Assembly (NCBI RefSeq): GCF_000160855.1
Contig: NZ_GG700756.1
Coordinates: 23,115 to 30,632, forward strand
Direction of reading: 5' to 3'
Length of the DNA stretch: 7,518 nucleotides
Source of the DNA: Lactobacillus helveticus DSM 20075 = CGMCC 1.1877
Lineage (GTDB): Bacteria > Bacillota > Bacilli > Lactobacillales > Lactobacillaceae
Of the stretch, positions 1 to 4,991 are shown in pieces. The translations under genes and the position numbers were made by a program. Positions within the stretch are counted from its first letter, which is position 1. Every line of letters begins with the position of its first letter. The notes under the pieces were generated by a model. That model was not told the DNA's origin. It saw nothing but the letters and a program-made list of their open reading frames with translations, and did no database searches.

Positions 1-2
1 AA

Positions 3-334
3 GTAGTTACAGAAAGCATTAATACCAGCACTACTTTAGAGAATTCATATAACCTGATGCAAAGCTTTATTCAAGCCGTTGAAACTGGCAAGATCAAATT
101 GGAACTTTAATGCACAAAACACTATTAACCTTTAAGCATAATCTAACAGCTGTGCTTAACGGAGCAGCTCTACCTTATTCTAACGGCTGTCTTGAAGGCT
201 TCAATCGCAAAATCAAACAAATCTAACGAACGGCTTTTGGCTATTCCAATTTTACCAATCTCTTAACCAGAATTCGTTTGGAAGAAGATCTGTACAAAGA
301 AAAAGAACCAAACAGCCTTTTAATGGTTGCTTGA
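3..334 (+). pseudogene. ISL3-family transposase, C-terminal remnant (frameshift plus stop)
   Basis: Frame 3 from base 3 reads a sequence including LENSYNLMQSFIQAVETGK and stops with TAA at 108-110. The similarity then continues in frame 2 from base 110 with MHKTLLTFKHNLTAVLNGAA, LPYSNGCLEGFNRKIKQI, an in-frame TAA at 224-226, then RTAFGYSNFTNLLTRIRLEE and KEKEPNSLLMVA, ending at TGA 332-334. The segment SNGxxEGxNRKIKxIxRTAxGY is the conserved C-terminal block of ISL3-family DDE transposases. Where the TAA stands, the family normally has Glu (GAA), so a single G-to-T change explains it. At least two lesions (a frame change near 108-112 and the nonsense codon) make this non-functional. The 5' end lies outside the window. 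Confidence 0.85.
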
Positions 335-363
335 TTCTCTTCATTTACTCATTATCAACAGGA

Positions 364-377
364 GTTGACAAAGAGCC
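364..377 (+). repeat. Right terminal inverted repeat of the ISL3-family element
   Basis: GTTGACAAAGAGCC lies 30 bases past the transposase stop. Read inward from the end it is GGCTCTTTGTCAAC. It marks the outer edge of the element, and the sequence becomes AT-rich spacer afterwards. The match is from memory of the family ends, not from an alignment, and the left repeat is not available for comparison. Confidence 0.6.
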
Positions 378-414
378 AATAAAAGATTAAAAAATCGATC
401 TACGAGAAAAATCT

Positions 415-440
415 ATTTACACAAACTATTTGACAGTGTT
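415..440. repeat. Possible terminal repeat of an IS256-family element (orphan)
   Basis: The segment contains TTTACACAAACTATTTGACA, and its reverse complement contains TGTCAAATAGTTTGTGTAAA. This resembles the ends of IS256-family elements in lactobacilli, in which a TGTCAAA block is followed by TTGTGTAAA. No transposase coding sequence accompanies it within the window, so it would be a solo end left by deletion or by nesting of the ISL3 copy. It also contains TTGACA (430-435), which could act as a -35 box reading rightwards, although no gene follows on that strand. Identification is tentative. Confidence 0.35.
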
Positions 441-525
441 TAAAAGTTAAAATCAAATACGTAAACTTTATCAATTATTACAAATTTCAAAATTTAATAT
501 TAAATATTCAGTAAAAGACATAAAC

Positions 526-558
526 AATCTAGGACTTTTTAGTCATGAAACTTAGATT
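526..558 (-). terminator. Weak terminator-like hairpin after tcyP
   Basis: On the minus strand, just after the tcyP stop codon, AATCTA (558-553) can pair with TAGATT (531-526), enclosing a small GACT-AAAA-AGTC hairpin (544-533). It is followed by a T-rich but interrupted tail. The stem is GC-poor and has internal loops, so termination here would be inefficient. No better candidate lies between the stop codon and the insertion-sequence debris. The rest of 378-560 shows only AT-rich spacer, including a perfect palindrome ATTTAATATTAAAT at 492-505. Confidence 0.35.
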
Positions 559-560
559 TA

Positions 561-1943
561 TTATTCATAATCCATAATTTGAGCAGTACTATTTAATTTT
601 TTAAAATCTAATTCACCTAATCTTTTGGCAGTAATTACCCCTGCAAGCATTGAATCATTAACATTTAATGCCGTTCTAGCCATATCTACAATTGGATCAA
701 TCGCAATTAAAATTCCTAGCACTGAAACGGGTAAATTTAAGGCACCTAAAACCATTAAAGTAGTAAAAGTTGATCCTCCACCAACACCGGCAACGCCAAA
801 ACTTGAAATCACATCAATTAATACCAAGGTCAATATGAATTGCCATGAAAAAATATTTACACCTACAACAGACGCAGTGATTGCGGCAACCATTGATGGA
901 TAAATTCCAGCACATCCATTTTGACCCATGGATAAACCAAAGCTAGCACTAAAATCAGCAATTGTATCACTCACACCCAACTGATTTTTTTGTGTTCTAA
1001 CATTTAAGGGAAGACTTCCTCCACTAGTTCTAGAAGTAAAAGCAAAAACCAATACTGGCCAAACTTTTTTAAAATAAGTAATCGGATTAATTCCATTAAT
1101 CATCAATAAAACTGCGTGTACTAGGAACATTACCCCAACTGCAAAGTATGCAGCAATAATGAATATTAATAATTTACCCATTGTCGTAAAACTATTAGTA
1201 GCGGCGGCACGAGCAATCAAAGCAAAAATTCCATAAGGCGTTAACTCTAAGACCATTTTTACTATTTTCATAATAATAGCTCTCAAAGCTTGAATACCAC
1301 GTGCAAAGGTCTCTGCTAATTTTGTTTCTTCTTTTTTAAGACTTAAGAATGCTACCCCGACAAATGATGAAAAAATTACCACTGCAATAGTACTTGATGC
1401 TCGCATACCTGCAAAATCTGCAAATATATTTTTGGGAAAGAATGAAACGATTTGTTGTGCTAAAGTTACATTCTTAAGCGATTCTTGATGGTCTCTAATT
1501 GAAGTTAACGCCTGCGAAGTAGCAGTTAACCCACGTGCAAAATTGGCACCTTGTAAATGAAATAAAACCACACTAATGAAACCGATAAATGATGCTACAA
1601 CCGTTGTTCCTAATAAAACTACTAAGACGTTTCCTGCAATCTTATGAATTTTTTCTGTAACCTTTAATTGAGTAAAAGCACCTACTAAAGAAACAAAAAT
1701 CAATGGAATAACTAACATTTGAAGAAGCGAAATATAACCATCCCCAACTATAGAAAGCCAATCCATACTTTGACTAATTACTAAACTTTTTGCTCCAAAT
1801 ATCAGTTGCAAACCAATACCATATACAATTCCAACAACTAATGATAAAAATACTAATTTATTAAATCCCCACTTTTTATGATGAAGATAGATCATTCCAG
1901 CTAATAAAGCCATCGCTACTATAAGCGCTACAAATGTTTGCAT
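561..1943 (-). CDS. tcyP: L-cystine / dicarboxylate-type sodium or proton symporter (TcyP-like)
   Basis: A 460-residue polytopic membrane protein of the dicarboxylate/amino acid:cation symporter (DAACS) family. Its overall pattern follows Bacillus TcyP, the cystine carrier: an N-terminal hydrophobic helix, a SFNKxVF-like stretch (GFNKLVF), LLQMLVIPLIFVSLVGAFT near residues 73-92, FAFTSRTSGGSLPLN near 300 (the re-entrant loop with the serine-rich substrate motif), SMGQNGCAGIYPSM near 340, and GVAGVGGGSTF near 380 (second hairpin). Length is normal for the family and no lesion is seen. The ATG at 1943 is preceded by AAGGGGG (1949-1955) at good spacing. It is a single-gene unit read from a promoter at 2184-2212. 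The cysteine-codon-rich leader upstream independently supports cystine as substrate, and cystine import feeds cysteine, methionine and redox pools. Other DAACS substrates are less likely but not excluded by sequence alone. Confidence 0.9.
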   Translation of the reverse strand: MQTFVALIVAMALLAGMIYLHHKKWGFNKLVFLSLVVGIVYGIGLQLIFGAKSLVISQSMDWLSIVGDGYISLLQMLVIPLIFVSLVGAFTQLKVTEKIHKIAGNVLVVLLGTTVVASFIGFISVVLFHLQGANFARGLTATSQALTSIRDHQESLKNVTLAQQIVSFFPKNIFADFAGMRASSTIAVVIFSSFVGVAFLSLKKEETKLAETFARGIQALRAIIMKIVKMVLELTPYGIFALIARAAATNSFTTMGKLLIFIIAAYFAVGVMFLVHAVLLMINGINPITYFKKVWPVLVFAFTSRTSGGSLPLNVRTQKNQLGVSDTIADFSASFGLSMGQNGCAGIYPSMVAAITASVVGVNIFSWQFILTLVLIDVISSFGVAGVGGGSTFTTLMVLGALNLPVSVLGILIAIDPIVDMARTALNVNDSMLAGVITAKRLGELDFKKLNSTAQIMDYE

Positions 1944-1965
1944 AAAATCCCCCTTGCATTACTTT

Positions 1966-2010
1966 GAACAAACAAAAGGAATCATTGACACATACTGTCA
2001 AAGACTCCTT
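1966..2010 (-). terminator. Intrinsic terminator in the tcyP leader (attenuator)
   Basis: On the minus strand AAGGAGTCTTTGACA (2010-1996) pairs with TGTCAATGATTCCTT (1990-1976) around the five-base loop GTATG. Fourteen of 15 positions pair, one of them G-U, with one U-U mismatch. The tail TTTTGTTTGTTC follows at once. It ends about 10 bases before the tcyP Shine-Dalgarno sequence, inside the tcyP transcript. That placement means it can only control tcyP and does not end an upstream gene. Its 5' arm is shared with the alternative hairpin at 1995-2028. Confidence 0.8.
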
Positions 2011-2028
2011 GGATAATCTTTGTAACAG
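1995..2028 (-). promoter_or_regulatory. Candidate antiterminator hairpin in the tcyP leader
   Basis: CTGTTACAAAGA (2028-2017, minus strand) can pair with TCTTTGACAG (2004-1995): ten base pairs (CTGT with ACAG, CAAAGA with TCTTTG) with a two-base bulge and a 12-base loop. The downstream arm is the loop-side half of the terminator's 5' arm, so the two hairpins exclude each other. Forming this one would leave the terminator 3' arm unpaired and allow read-through into tcyP. It starts 16 bases after the leader-peptide stop codon. The pairing is seen in the sequence; the antiterminator role is inferred. Confidence 0.6.
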
Positions 2029-2043
2029 ATGGAAAGCTCCTAT

Positions 2044-2151
2044 TTATGATAGAAAACAGAAAATCCTTGCGCGAGAAAATGACTGTACGCCAAATAAATT
2101 GTCAATTTTTTGACAAATGCAACAACAAGAATTTTCTTGACGTACAAACAT
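2044..2151 (-). CDS. Cysteine-rich leader peptide of tcyP (35 codons)
   Basis: A short ORF starting ATG at 2151 and ending TAA at 2046-2044, lying between the tcyP promoter and the leader terminator. It begins MFVRQENSCCCICQK. Codons 9, 10, 11 and 13 are TGT, TGT, TGC and TGT, with a fifth Cys at codon 32. AAAGGAG (2160-2166) is an excellent Shine-Dalgarno sequence eight bases before the ATG, so translation is very likely. A run of four Cys codons in five is rare by chance and fits a ribosome-stalling regulatory peptide that reports charged tRNA-Cys supply to a cystine transporter. The Cys codons overlap RNA helices (2099-2116 and 2084-2146) that a stalled ribosome would open. The remainder (codons 14-35) looks unremarkable. 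Leader peptides with Cys runs are known in other bacteria, notably mycobacteria; I do not know this one as described. Confidence 0.8.
   Translation of the reverse strand: MFVRQENSCCCICQKIDNLFGVQSFSRARIFCFLS
2084..2146 (-). promoter_or_regulatory. Nested RNA helices overlapping the leader Cys codons
   Basis: On the minus strand TGTACGTC (2146-2139, codons 2-5 of the leader ORF) pairs with GGCGTACA (2091-2084) in an eight-pair helix with one G-U. Inside it, TTGTCAA (2116-2110) and TTGACAA (2105-2099) make a perfect seven-pair hairpin with an AAAA loop. The Cys codons (2127-2113) sit between the outer 5' strand and the inner hairpin, and codon 13 is inside the hairpin. A ribosome halted on codons 9-11 would cover TTGTCAA and release ATTGACA (2106-2100), which is complementary to TGTCAAT (1990-1984) in the terminator 3' arm. 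The pairings are visible; the switching is inference. Confidence 0.55.
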
Positions 2152-2183
2152 TTAACTCACTCCTTTCTTACTTTTTACAAGTA

Positions 2184-2212
2184 ATAATATAGAATTACTT
2201 ACTTAAAGTCAA
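2184..2212 (-). promoter_or_regulatory. Promoter of the leader peptide and tcyP
   Basis: Minus-strand TTGACT (2212-2207), a 17-base spacer, then TATTAT (2189-2184): a near-consensus housekeeping promoter. Transcription would start around 2177, about 10 bases before the leader-peptide ribosome site, giving a leader of roughly 235 nucleotides. No closer match stands between this and tcyP. Confidence 0.75.
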
Positions 2213-2232
2213 TAAAAAATTAAAATTTTTGC

Positions 2233-2261
2233 TTGCAAGTTTGTCCAACAAACTATATAAC
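2233..2261 (+). promoter_or_regulatory. Possible plus-strand promoter for a short transcript
   Basis: TTGCAA (2233-2238), a 17-base spacer and TATAAC (2256-2261) on the plus strand. A transcript from here would start near 2268 and end at the strong plus-oriented terminator at 2295-2333, giving a non-coding RNA of about 65 bases. The boxes are imperfect in an AT-rich region, so the case depends mostly on the otherwise unexplained terminator. Confidence 0.25.
2239..2253. repeat. Perfect 6-3-6 inverted repeat upstream of the tcyP promoter
   Basis: GTTTGT-CCA-ACAAAC lies 27 bases upstream of the -35 box of the tcyP promoter, where an activator (for example of the LysR type) could bind. It also lies within the spacer of a weak plus-strand promoter-like sequence. 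The symmetry is exact, but no regulator can be named from it. Confidence 0.4.
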
Positions 2262-2294
2262 AATTAATGGAAAGTAAAATTTCTCACATCATTT

Positions 2295-2333
2295 AAGAAC
2301 TACTCCTCGGAATGGAGTAGTTCTTTTTCTTTT
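2295..2333 (+). terminator. Strong terminator reading on the plus strand
   Basis: AAGAACTACTCC (2295-2306) pairs perfectly with GGAGTAGTTCTT (2314-2325) around a seven-base loop, and the plus-strand tail is T-rich from 2321 to 2333. Read on the minus strand the tail is only TTCTTAAATG, so as a terminator of the metal-transport operon it would be weaker. No plus-strand gene precedes it. It may serve as a back-up minus-strand stop or end an unannotated plus-strand RNA. Confidence 0.65.
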
Positions 2334-2339
2334 CCAATG

Positions 2340-2364
2340 AAAAAACAGGTTGAGATTCAACCTG
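2340..2364 (-). terminator. Terminator of the metal ABC transporter operon
   Basis: CAGGTTGA (2364-2357) and TCAACCTG (2353-2346) form a perfect eight-pair stem with loop ATC, followed by six T (2345-2340) on the minus strand, 14 bases after the permease stop codon. The plus-strand flank is also T-rich, so it may work in both directions and insulate the operon from opposing transcription. Confidence 0.85.
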
Positions 2365-2377
2365 CTTCTTATTTTTA

Positions 2378-3172
2378 TTAGCGATGTTTAACTACATGGA
2401 TGCCATAAGCAACTAGGTAAATCACTACCTCAATCGTTGCAATAAAGAATGTGACAGGCCAATTAGTAATAAAGCCTAAATATAGACCTGCCCAGACACC
2501 TACTAGAGCGAAGAAGACTGACCAGGCAATCATTGCTGGAATCGTTCGGCCGATATGACGGGCAGTTGAAGATGGCAATGTTAGCAAGATAAATACTAGC
2601 AATGAACCAACAATTTGTGCACCAATAGCAACTGACATAGCTAAAGAAATGAGGAAAACAATTCCTACGAAGCCAGTATGAATGCCGTGCGCAATAGCAC
2701 CGATATGGTCAAATGAATCGAAATTCAAGTTTCTTTGAACCAGCAAGATCATCAGCAAAACAATGACTGATAAAACAACCAGTTGGATCACGCCTTGTTT
2801 GTCTACACCGATGATACTACCGAACAAAATATTCGTTGCATAGCGGCTATTAGACCCTGAGATGGCAAGAAATAAAACACCTAGTCCAATGAACAATGCA
2901 GAAATTGCACTAATTGAAGACTCTTTTTGATCACTGTGCAAGGACAATTCACCAACACCAATTGAACCTAATAGCGTAAAGAGCAACATCCCCCATAACG
3001 GTGCAATACCGATGAACACGGCAAAGGCTGCTCCCGCAAAACCGATTTCTGACAAGGTATGTGCTAAAAAGGCATAGCTGCGTGCTACAACGTAGACTCC
3101 GACAATCCCACAGGTAATCGCAATAAATGTACTTGCTAAGAAGGCATAACGCATAAATTCATATTGAAACAT
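2378..3172 (-). CDS. Metal (Zn/Mn) ABC transporter permease, ZnuB-like
   Basis: A 264-residue integral membrane protein of the ABC-3 family (ZnuB/TroC/PsaC type), which forms the membrane channel for metal delivered by the binding lipoprotein. About eight hydrophobic segments are visible. Family features include FLAHTLSEIGFAGAAF near residues 35-50, ATNILFGSIIG near 112-122, and GAQIVGSLLVFILLTLPSSTAR near 183-204, the conserved coupling region. Length is typical. Its ATG overlaps the ATPase stop codon by one base (TAATG), so the two are translationally coupled. AAGGAGG (3183-3189), inside the end of the ATPase gene, is its ribosome site. It is last in the three-gene unit and followed by a strong terminator. 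Zn versus Mn cannot be told from the permease. Confidence 0.9.
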   Translation of the reverse strand: MFQYEFMRYAFLASTFIAITCGIVGVYVVARSYAFLAHTLSEIGFAGAAFAVFIGIAPLWGMLLFTLLGSIGVGELSLHSDQKESSISAISALFIGLGVLFLAISGSNSRYATNILFGSIIGVDKQGVIQLVVLSVIVLLMILLVQRNLNFDSFDHIGAIAHGIHTGFVGIVFLISLAMSVAIGAQIVGSLLVFILLTLPSSTARHIGRTIPAMIAWSVFFALVGVWAGLYLGFITNWPVTFFIATIEVVIYLVAYGIHVVKHR

Positions 3173-3819
3173 TATTCGAAATCCTCCTTAAACTCACTCA
3201 TCTTTCCCTGTCTGATTGAACCCTTATTAAGATAGAGATAATCAGTCATATATTTTTTAGCTAATGGAATATCATGAGTGACGAACAAAACCGTAATCTT
3301 GTGTTCCTGATTAAGGTGTTTGATCAGCCCCATCAATTCTTCCTTAGCTGCCGGATCAAGGCTCGCTGTGGCTTCATCCAGAATAATCATATTAGGATTA
3401 TCCAGCAATGCTTGTGCCAAATATGCACGCTGCTTTTGCCCTCCTGAAGCTTCACCCATTCGAGTATCCTTAATTGGATCTAAGTGAGTTTCAGCCAATT
3501 TATGATCGATCTGATCCTTCACCTTTTTGGTTTTAAAAAGTGGTGCATTCAAACCAACAAACGCACGAATTGAAAGTGGATATTCTGAATCAATATTTCT
3601 AAATTGTGGCACATATCCTAGCTTAACATCTGATGAAAAATTATAGCTACCATCAGTTGGTGTAAGCATCCCCATCAAAATCTTAATTAAGGTTGTCTTT
3701 CCTGTCCCATTTGGCCCCAGTAGAGCAGTCATCGATCCTTTTTCAAGATGAAAATTTATATCTTGAAAAACGGTCTTTGTATCAAATCTCATCGAAAGAT
3801 CATTCACATCTAAAATCAA
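3172..3819 (-). CDS. Metal (Zn/Mn) ABC transporter ATP-binding protein, ZnuC-like
   Basis: A 215-residue ABC ATPase that powers metal import. Walker A GPNGTGKT is at residues 35-42, the Q-loop glutamine at 72 (YVPQF), the signature ASGGQKQR at 124-131, Walker B IILDE ending at D148-E149, the D-loop SLDP at 153-156 and the H-loop histidine at 182 (THD). All catalytic elements are present. The signature has Ala where most have Leu (EASGGQ rather than ELSGGQ). The start is TTG at 3819, supported by AAAGGGG (3828-3834) eight bases before it; the ATG inside that stretch is out of frame. It lies 31 bases after the binding-protein gene and overlaps the permease start by one base, the usual gene order of such operons. 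Confidence 0.9.
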   Translation of the reverse strand: MILDVNDLSMRFDTKTVFQDINFHLEKGSMTALLGPNGTGKTTLIKILMGMLTPTDGSYNFSSDVKLGYVPQFRNIDSEYPLSIRAFVGLNAPLFKTKKVKDQIDHKLAETHLDPIKDTRMGEASGGQKQRAYLAQALLDNPNMIILDEATASLDPAAKEELMGLIKHLNQEHKITVLFVTHDIPLAKKYMTDYLYLNKGSIRQGKMSEFKEDFE

Positions 3820-3850
3820 TTTAGCATCCCCTTTACTTGCTAAATTCTAT

Positions 3851-4753
3851 CTATTTTTTGCTAATATTAGCTAAATTTTGGTAATTTTCTCTCATCCAAT
3901 CTAAGTAAGTCATATGATTTGGAATTGTTTCGCGCACATTGAGCACTGGTAGACTGTTTTCCTTAGCAAGCTCAACGAAAGTCGTCACAGTTGAACTACT
4001 TGCTTGAGTGTTATTAACAAAGAATGCGATCTTCTTGTCCTTAATTTCATTAGTCATCTTGTTGATGATCTTAGGACTTGGATCAGTACCATTTTCGATA
4101 GCTTCTTCAAATTCCTTGTCACCAATCTTGTAGCCAGCCTCTTCTAAACCATAATCAAAAACAGGTTCACTAACAAAGACGGGCTTATTGTTCTTCTTAT
4201 CAGCTGACTTGGCAATTTGCTTAACCTTAGCAATCTTAGCTAAGTACTTGTCACCATTTTCCTTAAAGTAAGCTGCGTGCTTTTTGTCTAACTTAGATAA
4301 ACGCTTAACTAAGTAGTTAACATACTTGGTTGGCATATCTAAATCATACCAGATATGAGGGTTGTCGACCTTCTTGAGCCCCATTAAGTCTTCACCTACT
4401 AAGACAGGCTTCTTGCTTACTGAGCTAGCTAACTTGTTCATCCAGCTATCGTAGCCTAAGCCATTGGCAACAATAATATTGGCATTAGTTAACTTCTTAG
4501 CATCGGCAGTAGTTGGTTCAAAATCGTGCGGATCGGTTGCACTATTTTTAATAATTGCTTGAACACTGCCGTACTTACCCGCAACGTTCTTGGCAATATC
4601 TGCATAAACATTAGTCGTAGTGACAATAGAAACTTTATCTGACTTAGTTTTAGCTTGGTCTTTATTTGAGCACGCAGAAGCTAGAAGCATAATCATGCCC
4701 ATTAATCCCATAATAAAAAGTGACTTAGTAATTCTAGATTTAATTTTTTTCAA
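3851..4753 (-). CDS. Metal (Zn/Mn) ABC transporter substrate-binding lipoprotein, ZnuA-like
   Basis: A lipid-anchored cluster 9 binding protein, 300 residues from the chosen start. A basic N-terminus and hydrophobic stretch lead to lipobox LASAC, with Cys28 as the lipidation site. Likely metal ligands are His76 (DPHDFEP), His133 (NPHIWYD) and Glu196 (SEPVFDYG); the C-terminal RETIPN motif is also family-typical. There is no His-rich loop, and Glu as third ligand resembles Mn-binding PsaA more than Zn-binding ZnuA, which has His there, so the metal is uncertain. The start is taken as TTG 4753, because GGAGG (4762-4766) lies eight bases upstream. An in-frame ATG at 4768 contains that ribosome site and has none of its own. 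It is the first gene of the operon, with its own promoter at 4826-4854. Confidence 0.88.
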   Translation of the reverse strand: MKKIKSRITKSLFIMGLMGMIMLLASACSNKDQAKTKSDKVSIVTTTNVYADIAKNVAGKYGSVQAIIKNSATDPHDFEPTTADAKKLTNANIIVANGLGYDSWMNKLASSVSKKPVLVGEDLMGLKKVDNPHIWYDLDMPTKYVNYLVKRLSKLDKKHAAYFKENGDKYLAKIAKVKQIAKSADKKNNKPVFVSEPVFDYGLEEAGYKIGDKEFEEAIENGTDPSPKIINKMTNEIKDKKIAFFVNNTQASSSTVTTFVELAKENSLPVLNVRETIPNHMTYLDWMRENYQNLANISKK

Positions 4754-4780
4754 TACATGTTCCTCCATACAAAAAAAGCA

Positions 4781-4822
4781 TTTAAATCAGAAGATTATTC
4801 AGCAATTCTTTTCTGACTTAAA
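4781..4822 (-). repeat. 12-18-12 inverted repeat at the metal operon transcription start
   Basis: TTTAAATCAGAA (4781-4792) and TTCTGACTTAAA (4811-4822) are inverted copies differing at one base, which becomes G-U in RNA. The outer arm covers the predicted start site of the proximal promoter (about 4819). It could be an operator for a repressor such as the ArsR protein upstream, or an RNA hairpin at the very 5' end of the message. One arm overlaps the longer-range repeat at 4774-4787. Confidence 0.5.
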
Positions 4823-4825
4823 GTT

Positions 4826-4854
4826 AGAATAAGCTAGTTTGATAACCGTGTCAA
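4826..4854 (-). promoter_or_regulatory. Proximal promoter of the metal transporter operon
   Basis: Minus-strand TTGACA (4854-4849), 17-base spacer, TATTCT (4831-4826). The -35 is perfect and the -10 differs from consensus at two positions. Predicted start is about 4819, giving a 5' leader of roughly 65 bases before the TTG start. Confidence 0.75.
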
Positions 4855-4860
4855 TATTTT

Positions 4861-4905
4861 TAAGCGTACCCAAATAGCACCAGAGTCGCTTAGACCTGAT
4901 GCTAT
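4861..4905 (-). promoter_or_regulatory. Hairpin with pseudoknot potential upstream of the metal operon
   Basis: On the minus strand ATAGCATCAG (4905-4896) pairs with CTGGTGCTAT (4883-4874): ten pairs, one G-U. The loop holds TAAGCG (4892-4887), an exact complement of CGCTTA (4866-4861) seven bases beyond the stem, which is the layout of an H-type pseudoknot. There is no T-run after it on either strand, so it is not a terminator. It is more GC-rich than its surroundings. It could be a structured RNA in a long leader made from the distal promoter, or a small repeat; I do not recognise a known riboswitch class. Confidence 0.45.
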
Positions 4906-4991
4906 CAATAAAAACTTATAAATTATAAGAAATACTTAAAATGTAAAATTTGCTGAACTTTATTTAAATGCTTTTGTTCTAGAATGACATC

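Larger units (their letters stand above)
1..377 (+). mobile_element. Right end of a decayed ISL3-family insertion sequence
   Basis: The left window edge cuts this element, so only the 3' part of the transposase gene and the right terminal repeat are present. The boundary at 377 is set by GTTGACAAAGAGCC, whose reverse complement begins GGCTCTTTGTCAAC, the kind of end I associate with lactobacillar ISL3 elements. The transposase stops about 43 bases before the end, a normal spacing. The coding part is frameshifted and interrupted by a stop, so the copy is not autonomous. ISL3 elements usually make 8-bp target duplications; the candidate right copy would start at 378 but cannot be tested without the left end. 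Confidence 0.75.
4774..4975. repeat. Long-range inverted repeat framing the metal operon leader
   Basis: AAAAGCATTTAAAT (4774-4787) and ATTTAAATGCTTTT (4962-4975) are perfect 14-base inverted copies. Inside them TTCAGCAATT (4798-4807) matches the inverse of AATTTGCTGAA (4947-4957) apart from one extra base. In a minus-strand RNA from the distal promoter these would fold into a long stem enclosing the pseudoknot-like hairpin and the proximal promoter. As DNA they could be paired binding sites. Confidence 0.55.

Noticed and set aside
110..223. Intact small gene starting ATG 110
   Set aside because: Its translation is the continuing ISL3 transposase in another frame, ended by the TAA at 224-226; it is debris and not a separate gene.
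625..903. 92-codon plus-strand open frame opposite tcyP
   Set aside because: Antisense shadow of a well-conserved membrane protein gene, with no ribosome site and no recognisable protein features.
1944..2177. T-box or SAM riboswitch ahead of tcyP
   Set aside because: The T-box antiterminator consensus (AGGGTGGNACCGCG type) and SAM-box core motifs are absent from the leader on the minus strand. The Cys-codon leader ORF explains the structure better.
4754..4768. ATG at 4768 as the start of the metal-binding lipoprotein
   Set aside because: The ribosome site GGAGG lies within codons 1-3 of that frame, so it serves the TTG at 4753, which also gives a typical lipoprotein signal peptide.
4620..4832. 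70-codon plus-strand open frame opposite the binding-protein start
   Set aside because: It overlaps the lipoprotein signal region and the operon promoter in antisense, and there is no Shine-Dalgarno sequence or family resemblance.
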